The notes under the pieces: generated by a model
What the model was told of the DNA's origin: nothing
The model's input: the letters and a program-made list of their open reading frames with translations, nothing else
Databases searched by the model: none
Part shown: in pieces, positions 36,173 to 43,558 of the stretch
Layout: the number at the start of each line of letters is the position of its first letter
How positions within the stretch are numbered: the stretch's first letter is position 1
Position numbers and translations under genes: made by a program
Assembly (NCBI GenBank): GCA_965242745.1
Contig: CBDETG010000033.1
Span: 1 to 49,429 of the forward strand
From: JABAAI01 sp965242745
GTDB lineage: Bacteria > Spirochaetota > Leptospiria > Leptospirales > Leptonemataceae
Direction: 5' to 3'
Length of the DNA: 49,429 nt

Positions 36173-36384
36173 GTATTTTTCACCCTTTAGGCAAAAGCCC
36201 CTAAAAGAGCTTTTGCTCATTCGGGCACGCAGGAGACAAACGCAATTTAGGGAAACCCTAAAATTGCTGAACAAGCCTTTATGGTAGGCGAAGTGCAGAA
36301 TGCCTCGAGCATTCTGCCAGTCTGCATTGAGCCTTCTGCCGACCATTCTGGTCGTCGTCAGCCAAATGGCGACACATCCTGTGT
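36159..36384. repeat. Run of seven short inverted repeats before the CcmH-like gene
   Basis: Within 226 bases: AAAAATACAT-CC-ATGTATTTTT (36159-36180, perfect); GCAAAAGC/GCTTTTGC (36191-36216); CAATTTAGGG/CCCTAAAATTG (36243-36266, one extra A); GCAGAATGC/GCATTCTGC (36295-36317); GACCA/TGGTC (36341-36353); GCCA/TGGC (36361-36370); ACACA/TGTGT (36372-36384). They do not share a sequence, only the property of folding. On the minus strand they form the leader before the CcmH-like start, whose ATG lies in the loop of the first palindrome. Confidence 0.8.
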
Positions 36385-36393
36385 TGCAAGAGC

Positions 36394-38817
36394 CTACTTT
36401 TGAGACCGGCTCCTAGTCCGCTTCTGGCTGCTCTCTCTTTGATTTTCAAGCAATTTCGTTTGCTGCTTGTCAGGATACTGAGGGCGGAAATGAAAGGAAG
36501 AGAGCAGCACCTCTCGAAAAGAGTCCTTGATCACCTGCAGGTCTCTGATGCTAAGATCGCATTCGTCAAATTGGTTCTCAGCCATCTTGCTGTTTATGAT
36601 CTTTTGTATCAGATTTTCTATGCTTTCCTTGTTTACTATGTTTATGGAACGACTGGCCGCTTCTACAGAATCTGCGACCATCGCAATGGCGGTCTCCTTA
36701 GATTGAGGCTTGGGGCCCTTGTACTGGAAATCTTCTTTGTTTACTTTGCGCCTGTTTTTTTCCAGCGCCTTATGATAAAAAAAAGACATAATAGAGGTGC
36801 CGTGATGTTCAGGGATAAAAGCAATGACTTCGGGCGGGAGGCGCGCCGCCTTGGCCATTTTGATTCCATCCAATACGTGCGCGATAATGACCTTTGCCGC
36901 CAGGGCGGGATTGTTTTTGTCAATGTTTTCTGGTTTAGGGATCAGGTGTTGGTTTTCTATGAAAAAGCCTGCGTTTACCATCTTGCCTATATCATGAAAA
37001 TAAATACCCGTGCGCGCCAAGACGCTGTTTAGCTTGAGTCTTTCGCAGGCTTTTTCCGTAAGCGCCGCTACCATCATAGTGTGAGTCCAGGTAGATGGAG
37101 CTCGTTGGAATAGTTCTCTAAGCAGCGGATGACCAGGATCGGCAAGCTCTATGAGCTTAAAGCGCGTGGCGATATTAAAAATCCTTTCGTAAAGAGGCAG
37201 TATCCCCAATACCAGAATAGAGCTGAGTCCCGACAAGGCGGCATAGCTCAGCGCCGTGAGATAATTGTCAGTAAAGATTCCCAGGTTGGCGAAGTCACCG
37301 AATATATCGCGTTTGCTGTAAAGGTAGCCGAGGGTAAGGCATAGGCAGTTGATAAGAGTGATGATGAGGGCTGTGCTGATAAAATGGATGCGCTCTTTGA
37401 GTCTTATCCCCAGCACAACGCCGCTCAATGCTACGCTTGTACTGATAAACAAAGAAACTATATCATAGCCGCTGGCAAGAAAAGTCAGGAAGGCCATGTA
37501 TAAAGCAAATGGCGCCGCAAAGACTTCCCCAAATATGAGTGAGAAAAGCATTGCAAAGGCGCCTATGGGAACCCATGTGCCAAAGATATGGACTAGTTCA
37601 TTTGTCTTTGCCTCAGCAAACCATGCCTGCTGCAGGGAAAGGACGATCAAAGAGAAAAAAATAAGGCTTAGAAAAATAATGAGGTTGGAGCTTATGTCCT
37701 CGAGCTGCTTTTCTTTGAATTTAAGCGCAAAATAGAAGACCATGAGCAGAAAAATCACCTGCAGCAGGAAATTGGAGATGCCCTGACGTATGATCTCGCT
37801 GTGGTGTTCAGACTTTTGTATCAAAAGGGCCTGATAGATATTTTCTGTTATGACATCCCCGCGCCTTACGATGCTTTCTCCGCGTTTGATTTGAAAAAGA
37901 TGATCAGTAAGCGGCACGCGCTTGCGTTCTATCTCCTGTATTTCCAGCGTCTTTTTTTCATCAAAGCGGCAGGCATCCAGGCGATACAAATAGCTCTTGC
38001 TCAATTTGAGGAAAGCCCGCCGCTGATTGGCGCTGCTGCCCGGTATTACGGACTTTGCTAGAGTATTTAGTTTGACTGCGACTTGCGAGTCCCTATAAAG
38101 CTGCGTTCTTAGGATGACGTTTTCCCATGGCATATCTACAACGCCGGAAGCGCCCTGCTTGATGTCATGTATGCGCACGATGCTGCCATTGAATTTTTTG
38201 AACATAGGATGCTCCTCCTTTTTTTTGAGTATGGCGTATTGAGCAAAGATCGTGTTTACTAACTCGCCTAATTTTTTCATTATGCTGGTAGAAGAAAAAA
38301 GGAGGAGCGCCTGCCATTCCTCGGCTTGCAGCCGCCTCCAACGCATGATTTTGGAAGAGCCGCATTGGATTGTATCTTTGATCTGCTTTGCGGCGGCTCT
38401 GCAAATACGCAGCTTCCTTATATCTTGGCGCAGCATCTTTTGGAAAGAAGGCTGCTTATTTTCAGAATCCTCTTCCCTGCTTTCCAGAGTGCCAAAATCT
38501 CTGGTGAAATGCAAAGGGCTTCTTTGGGTGGCGTCTGCCAGAGCGGCCTTGTATTGTTTTTCCATCAAGAACTTGATATCGCTCAAAGCAATAATGTCTT
38601 CTGGCGCGTTACGATTGGGCGCCCATTTTTCGTCTTTATGCAGATCGATTTCAAAACGGCTTAGGCTTGGAAGGACAAGATTCAGGCTGATCATTCCCGT
38701 GCTCAGAAGCAGCAAAGTGATCTGCAAGGAGCGTACATAGCCTTTGGAACGTTTCTTTCCTAAATAATGGTCTATCTGAGTTACAAGAAAACCCAGCCAT
38801 GTTGTATGATTTTGCAT
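36394..38817 (-). CDS. pgpH: 7TM-HD phosphohydrolase (PgpH/YqfF family), probable cyclic-di-AMP phosphodiesterase
   Basis: An 807-residue membrane protein with one N-terminal membrane segment (about 28-48), an extracytoplasmic 7TMR-HDED-type domain (to about 330), a block of seven membrane segments (about 345-545) and a cytoplasmic HD domain. The HD domain shows HTMM near 581, YFHDIGKM near 604-611, HV near 650 and the EHHG motif, the metal-binding set of HD phosphohydrolases. PgpH-type proteins hydrolyse cyclic di-AMP. It starts six bases after phoH on the same strand, the usual pairing (PhoH, PgpH, often YbeY). A YbeY gene does not follow here. The C-terminus is Lys/Arg/Ser-rich. Confidence 0.9.
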   Translation of the reverse strand: MQNHTTWLGFLVTQIDHYLGKKRSKGYVRSLQITLLLLSTGMISLNLVLPSLSRFEIDLHKDEKWAPNRNAPEDIIALSDIKFLMEKQYKAALADATQRSPLHFTRDFGTLESREEDSENKQPSFQKMLRQDIRKLRICRAAAKQIKDTIQCGSSKIMRWRRLQAEEWQALLLFSSTSIMKKLGELVNTIFAQYAILKKKEEHPMFKKFNGSIVRIHDIKQGASGVVDMPWENVILRTQLYRDSQVAVKLNTLAKSVIPGSSANQRRAFLKLSKSYLYRLDACRFDEKKTLEIQEIERKRVPLTDHLFQIKRGESIVRRGDVITENIYQALLIQKSEHHSEIIRQGISNFLLQVIFLLMVFYFALKFKEKQLEDISSNLIIFLSLIFFSLIVLSLQQAWFAEAKTNELVHIFGTWVPIGAFAMLFSLIFGEVFAAPFALYMAFLTFLASGYDIVSLFISTSVALSGVVLGIRLKERIHFISTALIITLINCLCLTLGYLYSKRDIFGDFANLGIFTDNYLTALSYAALSGLSSILVLGILPLYERIFNIATRFKLIELADPGHPLLRELFQRAPSTWTHTMMVAALTEKACERLKLNSVLARTGIYFHDIGKMVNAGFFIENQHLIPKPENIDKNNPALAAKVIIAHVLDGIKMAKAARLPPEVIAFIPEHHGTSIMSFFYHKALEKNRRKVNKEDFQYKGPKPQSKETAIAMVADSVEAASRSINIVNKESIENLIQKIINSKMAENQFDECDLSIRDLQVIKDSFREVLLSSFHFRPQYPDKQQTKLLENQRESSQKRTRSRSQK

Positions 38818-38823
38818 TACTTT

Positions 38824-39846
38824 TCAGCTTCCATTCTGACTGGACTCTTCTTCACTCTCGAAGGCATGGAGTATTTTGACGAGTAAGGGGCTGCGTATAA
38901 TATCTGCCTGCTGGAAGCCTATGATGCCTATGCCTTCTATGCCTGCGAGAATTTTTGCTGCGCGCGCAAGGCCAGACTTGCCCGGGGCAAGGTCGATCTG
39001 CGTTATATCTCCGCTCAAACACATAGTAGAGTAAGAGCCCAGCCTCGTCAAAAACATTTTCAGCTGCTTAAGGGTACAGTTTTGCGCCTCGTCTAGTATG
39101 ATGACGGCATCGCTTAGAGTCCTGCCCCGCATATAGGCTAAGGGCGCGATTTCAATCTGCCGGCTTGCGATCATATCGTGGACTTGCTCACGCTTCAAGC
39201 AGTCATATAAGGCGTCGTAGAGGGGGCGCAGATAAGGGTCTATCTTCTGTTCCAAGTCACCCGGCAAATAACCTAAGGACTCTCCCGCTTCCACGGCAGG
39301 CCTGGTAATAATCAGGCGTCTGCGCCTCCCGCTTAGCAAAAGGCTGGCAGCCGCAGCAATGCTCAAAAACGTTTTCCCCGTACCTGCTGGCCCTATGCCA
39401 ATTGTGAGGGCATTGCTCAGCATGGAATCTACATATGCTTTCTGGCGGGGATTTTTTGTTTGTATGGGATGACCATTTGCTTTTACAAAGAGTATCTCAT
39501 CCTTTGCCTCTGCAAAAGCTTCGCCGGCAGCGCCCTGCTCATGAACTTGCCTGCGGCCTTTCATACTTTTGATAGAACTTTTGGTGCCGCGGTACAGATC
39601 TTCCCAAGCAGAGCTGTCCTTTTCTGCCTCCACATGCCGGCTGTAATACTGTTCTATACTCGCAAAAAAAGACAGCGCCAGGGAGAGGTCTTTCTCGTTA
39701 CGAGCTTCTACGACAAGAGCAAGATCGCGTGGTATGAGAAAGACCTTGAGCAGCGCCTCTATAAAGGGAAGGCGATGGTCCCTTGCTCCGCAGACCCTGC
39801 GGGAGAGCTCAGCATTCGCAAAACGATACTTAGATTGGTATATCAA
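38824..39846 (-). CDS. phoH: PhoH family ATPase / RNA helicase-like protein
   Basis: A 340-residue cytoplasmic P-loop ATPase. Walker A is GPAGTGKT at 152-159; Walker B is VIILDEAQN, followed by TRLG and GDITQIDL. An N-terminal segment of about 115 residues takes the place of the usual KH-like extension. PhoH proteins are linked to RNA metabolism and to YbeY. The gene sits nine bases after the PC4-like gene and six before pgpH, a tight three-gene operon. Length fits the family (about 320-350). Confidence 0.92.
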   Translation of the reverse strand: MIYQSKYRFANAELSRRVCGARDHRLPFIEALLKVFLIPRDLALVVEARNEKDLSLALSFFASIEQYYSRHVEAEKDSSAWEDLYRGTKSSIKSMKGRRQVHEQGAAGEAFAEAKDEILFVKANGHPIQTKNPRQKAYVDSMLSNALTIGIGPAGTGKTFLSIAAAASLLLSGRRRRLIITRPAVEAGESLGYLPGDLEQKIDPYLRPLYDALYDCLKREQVHDMIASRQIEIAPLAYMRGRTLSDAVIILDEAQNCTLKQLKMFLTRLGSYSTMCLSGDITQIDLAPGKSGLARAAKILAGIEGIGIIGFQQADIIRSPLLVKILHAFESEEESSQNGS

Positions 39847-39855
39847 AACGACTAT

Positions 39856-40122
39856 CTAAGAAGAAGGATCAAGAGAGCTGCTTTTGCGCTGGTTTTCATT
39901 GAGAATGAGCTTAATGTGCGGTTCTGCTTCTAAAATAGCGGATTTCAATTCCTCAAAGAGTTCCGGGCGCAGCGCTACCCCGCGCTGCGTAGGTTTATAT
40001 TCTCCGCTTTGCTTATCAGTGTACCAAGTACGTATATTGAGACGCTTCTCCTTCTTGAACTCGGAAATCTCCACCCGGATGATCTCACCCTGACCTCTAT
40101 CTATGTCTTTACAATATATCAT
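39856..40122 (-). CDS. PC4/Sub1-like ssDNA-binding protein
   Basis: The protein has 88 residues. IIRVEISEFKKEKRLNIR, WYTDKQSGEYKPTQRGVAL and a final helix RPELFEELKSAI reproduce the PC4 fold (about residues 12-68), including the basic/aromatic strand residues used for single-stranded DNA and the KPTxxG turn. PC4-like proteins in bacteria bind ssDNA or RNA, probably as dimers. A GGGAG site precedes the ATG. It is the first gene of the PC4-phoH-pgpH operon, which suggests a shared nucleic-acid or nucleotide-signal role. A PUR-type protein was considered, but the PC4 motifs fit better. Confidence 0.8.
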   Translation of the reverse strand: MIYCKDIDRGQGEIIRVEISEFKKEKRLNIRTWYTDKQSGEYKPTQRGVALRPELFEELKSAILEAEPHIKLILNENQRKSSSLDPSS

Positions 40123-40257
40123 ACTTCTCTAGCTCCCTGCAAACATTAATACAAAAGCTGCAAATTAGGCAAGCAAAAAATATGCCTCTTCAAATTGTGG
40201 GAACTATATACAAGATTCCGCTAAAAAGATTTTGCATGATTTACGATCTTTGCCTTT

Positions 40258-41520
40258 TCAAAGTAAATAAGACTTATCAAAATCCCGCATAGCTTTTTTG
40301 ATGGTCTCTAAGTCCGCCTTTACCCATTCATGTCTGCTTTGCAATTCCGTATGTATATATTTTTCCAGCTCTCTGTATCTGGGAGTCAACTTCTTATGCT
40401 CCAGCTTATAGCCCCTGTTTGGATCGCTGCTCTGGTAGCTGTTCAAGCGTTTTTGTATGTCCTTAGCTATGCCTACTTTGTATTCGTCTTTGTAAGCTTT
40501 GTTAGAAATAACATAGACGTATTTTTGCTCTATGTCTGTCTGCCTAAGGTCTGTTCTCTTCGGCGGATCTGTAGAAAAGTTCAGGGCCTTCTTGTAATCA
40601 AAAAGCTCTTCTGGATTGGCAACTTCTTTCTCTAGTCTCGTTTGCACAAGCTCATGGGCCTTTATAGAAATGTCTATGCCTACCCACTTGCGCCCCAGCT
40701 TTTCAGCTGCTATGCACGTGGTAGCGCAGCCGCAAAAAGGGTCCAGCACAAGATCACCTTTCTTGCTGCTTGCTTGGATGATGCGCTCCAGCAAGGCGAG
40801 CGGCTTTTGTGTAGGATAGCCCACCTTTTCACTAGAAAAGCTTTTTATCATAATAGAATCTAATACATCACCGCTATGACAATTCCAAGTATCCTCTAAT
40901 GGTACGCCTTGCCCAGTAGGAATGCTTCCGTCTCGTCTCAAATAATCATCTGCATAGGGAATATACTCCTTATGAAAAAAATATCTTTTGCTTTTCACAT
41001 AATAAAAAATAATATCATGGTTTCTAATAAAGCCTAGCTTCTTTGTTTTGAAACCAGAAACCCATCCTATACGCCATACGATTTCACTTCTCAGATTCTT
41101 TTCACCAAAGACGCAGTCCAAAAGTATTTTGAGATAATGCGACATTGTGGGATCGCAGTGCAGATACAAACTGCCAGTGTCTTTGAGTATCCGGTGGCAT
41201 TCTAGTAGCCGTATAGCCATGTAGACAAGATAACAGAAGTTATACTTGTTGCCGTAATCTCTGATGCCCATAAGGAAGCTGTATAGCTCGTCTCTATCTT
41301 CTTTGATGGTCTTTAGCCATTCTTCTTTTAGGTCTGCTTCTCTGAAATAGTCTTTGAAGCTGGCGCCCTCTGCATGGCTGCCTATAGGCGCCGTAAAGAC
41401 TTTCTTTTTGTTAAAGGGCGGGTCTAAGTAGATCAAGTCTACGCATTTGGAGTTTATGCCTTGCAATACGTCTATGTTGTCACGGCAATAGATGGACCTA
41501 TTTTGCAGATTGCTTTTCAT
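40258..41520 (-). CDS. Beta-class DNA methyltransferase fused to a GIY-YIG domain
   Basis: From ATG 41520 the product has 420 residues; ATG 41568 would add 16 that do not look like domain sequence. The methylase begins at once (SIYCRDNIDVLQGI) with the catalytic DPPF at 33-36. It ends its core with QKPLALLERII and the SAM motif LDPFCGCATTCIAAEKLG near 275-292. The order motif IV before motif I marks a beta-class N4-cytosine or N6-adenine enzyme. The last 85-90 residues (YVYVISNKAY, YKVGIAKDIQKRLNSYQ, then an ELEKYIHTEL helix) match the T5orf172-type GIY-YIG nuclease fold. A methylase and a nuclease fold in one chain would be a compact modification or restriction enzyme. No separate restriction gene adjoins it. 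Catalytic competence of the GIY-YIG part is unproven. Confidence 0.85.
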   Translation of the reverse strand: MKSNLQNRSIYCRDNIDVLQGINSKCVDLIYLDPPFNKKKVFTAPIGSHAEGASFKDYFREADLKEEWLKTIKEDRDELYSFLMGIRDYGNKYNFCYLVYMAIRLLECHRILKDTGSLYLHCDPTMSHYLKILLDCVFGEKNLRSEIVWRIGWVSGFKTKKLGFIRNHDIIFYYVKSKRYFFHKEYIPYADDYLRRDGSIPTGQGVPLEDTWNCHSGDVLDSIMIKSFSSEKVGYPTQKPLALLERIIQASSKKGDLVLDPFCGCATTCIAAEKLGRKWVGIDISIKAHELVQTRLEKEVANPEELFDYKKALNFSTDPPKRTDLRQTDIEQKYVYVISNKAYKDEYKVGIAKDIQKRLNSYQSSDPNRGYKLEHKKLTPRYRELEKYIHTELQSRHEWVKADLETIKKAMRDFDKSYLL

Positions 41521-41690
41521 TTGTTTTAGGAAAAAGCAAGGGCCAGCTGAGCGCGCAAAGCCCCGCATGCCTTATTATTTATAGCTCTAAGCGCCTGCAA
41601 GCTTTTCTATTCGTTTTTATGGCATTGTATATAGTTTGCAAAATTCTCATGCGCCCTTGCTCCTCACAAAGCTGCGCAGCTAACATGTAG

Positions 41691-42956
41691 CTAATGCGCA
41701 TCCAAAACTAAGCGAAAGCCTGCGCTATAGTCTGCCTGCAACCCAGGGATGCCCCCATAATCTCTGTAGTCTGCGCGCGCAAAGCTGCGCTTTTGAGCAA
41801 AAGAAGCGCCTCGTATTACTTTGTAAAGGTAGGCCTTTGGGGCCTGTGAGGGCCAAAGCTGCCCTCTATATGGCGCAAGCCAACTGGAAGTCCATTCCCT
41901 TGCGTTGCCGCACATGCCAATCATGCCATAGGGGCTGGGACCCTGCAGGCTGTACACCGAAAGAGTCCCTTGATGGCCTGACTCAAGGATATTACAAAGC
42001 TTAGGATCGAAAATATCACCTGTAGGATAAATGGGCGGGCTTCTCTTAGGATAGAGCTTTAAGGACCCGCGCGCCGCTAATTCCCATTCCCATTCCGTTG
42101 GCAGGCGTTTCCCTGCCCAACGCGCATAGGCCTGCGCCTCTTTGTAGCTGGCTCTGTGAAAGGGATGATTGCCTTTGTCTCCATAGGGTGGATAGTCTTT
42201 GCTTTTTTGCCATGCAATAGGCATGGGATAAGCGCTCTTTTGGCAAAAGTACAAATACTCCGCATTGCTTACTTCATACTTGTCCATATAAAATGCCTTG
42301 ATGCGTGCCAGATGCTTTGTTCTCGTATCGCGAAAATAGGGATTAAAGCTGCTTTGCGAGGGCTCTGTGTCCTGACCAAATCTGAGATAGCTGCTGGGAA
42401 TATAAAGCATGAGTTTGTAATCTTTATGATGGCGTATCCACTTCGGGACTTGAGGCCGGGATGGCCGCTCTCGTTTTCGGGATGCGGCAGCTCTTTTCTT
42501 ATATACGCCTGCCCTATAAGAGGGCAGCAGCTCTGCGTGTGGATGCAAATCAAAAGCGCCATAAAGCAGGAAAGCTCTTTGTCCTGCCTGCTCTACTCTG
42601 CTGCTTCGGAATAGACCCGCCTCCTTTTGCTCTGGACTTTGCAGCCATAAAAGACCACCACTGCGCGCAAGATATTTGCGCAGTTTTTCCTGCCTAATAG
42701 GCTCTCCAAGCAAGTCTATAAGAGCTCCTCGAAACAGCAGGACGCTGCCCTGCCTATGCCTTATAGATTGCACCTTCCCTAGAGGAAAGAAATAGGAGGA
42801 ATTTTTATATGGCTTCCCAATCTCTGTTTGTCCATACAGCAAAGCGTCATAGCACATGAGCCTCAGCCCTAACAATAAAAAGAAAGATAGAAACATTGCC
42901 TTTACAAATTTCGGTATATGCTGCGCCGCCCTTATATGAAAACTTCTATAATACAA
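41691..42956 (-). CDS. Exported formylglycine-generating-enzyme (SUMF1)-like protein
   Basis: The product has 421 residues. An N-terminal hydrophobic segment (FVKAMFLSFFLLLGLRLM, about 17-36) suggests export or anchoring; a start at the Met near 21 is also possible. The C-terminal ~240 residues form an FGE-sulfatase-like domain: FYMDKYEVSNAEYLYFC, YARWAGKRLPTEWEWELAARG, MIGMCGNAREWTSSW, VIRGASF and AGFRLVLD. FGE enzymes convert a sulphatase cysteine to formylglycine, but many bacterial members lack that activity and serve other roles. No sulphatase gene is in the window. The N-terminal ~170 residues are unrecognised and basic. Confidence 0.8.
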   Translation of the reverse strand: MYYRSFHIRAAQHIPKFVKAMFLSFFLLLGLRLMCYDALLYGQTEIGKPYKNSSYFFPLGKVQSIRHRQGSVLLFRGALIDLLGEPIRQEKLRKYLARSGGLLWLQSPEQKEAGLFRSSRVEQAGQRAFLLYGAFDLHPHAELLPSYRAGVYKKRAAASRKRERPSRPQVPKWIRHHKDYKLMLYIPSSYLRFGQDTEPSQSSFNPYFRDTRTKHLARIKAFYMDKYEVSNAEYLYFCQKSAYPMPIAWQKSKDYPPYGDKGNHPFHRASYKEAQAYARWAGKRLPTEWEWELAARGSLKLYPKRSPPIYPTGDIFDPKLCNILESGHQGTLSVYSLQGPSPYGMIGMCGNAREWTSSWLAPYRGQLWPSQAPKAYLYKVIRGASFAQKRSFARADYRDYGGIPGLQADYSAGFRLVLDAH

Positions 42957-42979
42957 GCAATACTAGATAAGCTTCTTTA

Positions 42980-43291
42980 AGCCTTTCTTCTATCATAAAA
43001 GTAATCTTGGACTATAGCATGCTAAGCATTTTCTTCTATCATAAAAGTAATCTTGGACTATAGCATGCTAAGCATTTTCTTCTATCATAAAAGTAATACT
43101 TGGACTATAGCATGCTAAGCTAAGCATTTTCTTCTATCATAAAAGTAATACTTGGACTATAGCATGCTAAGCATTTTCTTCTATCATAAAAGCATAAAAG
43201 TAATCTTGGATTATAGCATGCTAAGCCTTTCTTCTATCATAGAAGTAATCTTGGATTATAGCATGCTAAGTTTTTTCTTCTATCATAAAAG
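42980..43291. repeat. 46-bp tandem repeat array with TAGCATGCTA palindromes
   Basis: Six copies and a partial seventh of a ~46-base unit: TTCTTCTATCATAAAAGTAA, then TCTTGGACTATAGCATGCTAAGC. Units differ by small insertions (AGCTA, GCATAAAA, an extra A) and a few substitutions. Each carries the perfect 10-bp palindrome TAGCATGCTA. The array lies between the SUMF1-like gene (-) and lipoprotein B (+), so it is upstream of both. The lack of unique spacers rules out CRISPR. Confidence 0.9.
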
Positions 43292-43432
43292 CTGCAATAG
43301 CTCGCCATCTCCCGCCTTGCCTCTGCATGACATAGCATCGAACTTTCACGTTCTATAACAAGGTCACTAAGATCAGAGCTGTTGCGCGCATTTTAGGGCT
43401 TGTTAAAAAAACATAAAAAATTATTAATTTTC

Positions 43433-43462
43433 TTGACATTGTATTCTAGCTGAATTTATAGT
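43433..43462 (+). promoter_or_regulatory. Sigma70-type promoter of lipoprotein B
   Basis: TTGACA (43433-43438), an 18-base spacer and TATAGT (43457-43462). The sequence around the -35 and the ~90-base leader down to AAGGAGTGTATACGATTATG is repeated upstream of gene C at 48.5-48.65 kb. Confidence 0.75.
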
Positions 43463-43558
43463 GGTCAAAATTTAAGAGCAAATGTAAGGCTATGCTGATT
43501 TGGCAAAACCAATTGTCACATTAGCAATGCTGCATTTTAGCAAGGAGTGTATACGATT

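Noticed and set aside
42980..43291. CRISPR array
   Set aside because: The units are contiguous tandem repeats with no unique spacers, and no cas gene is near.
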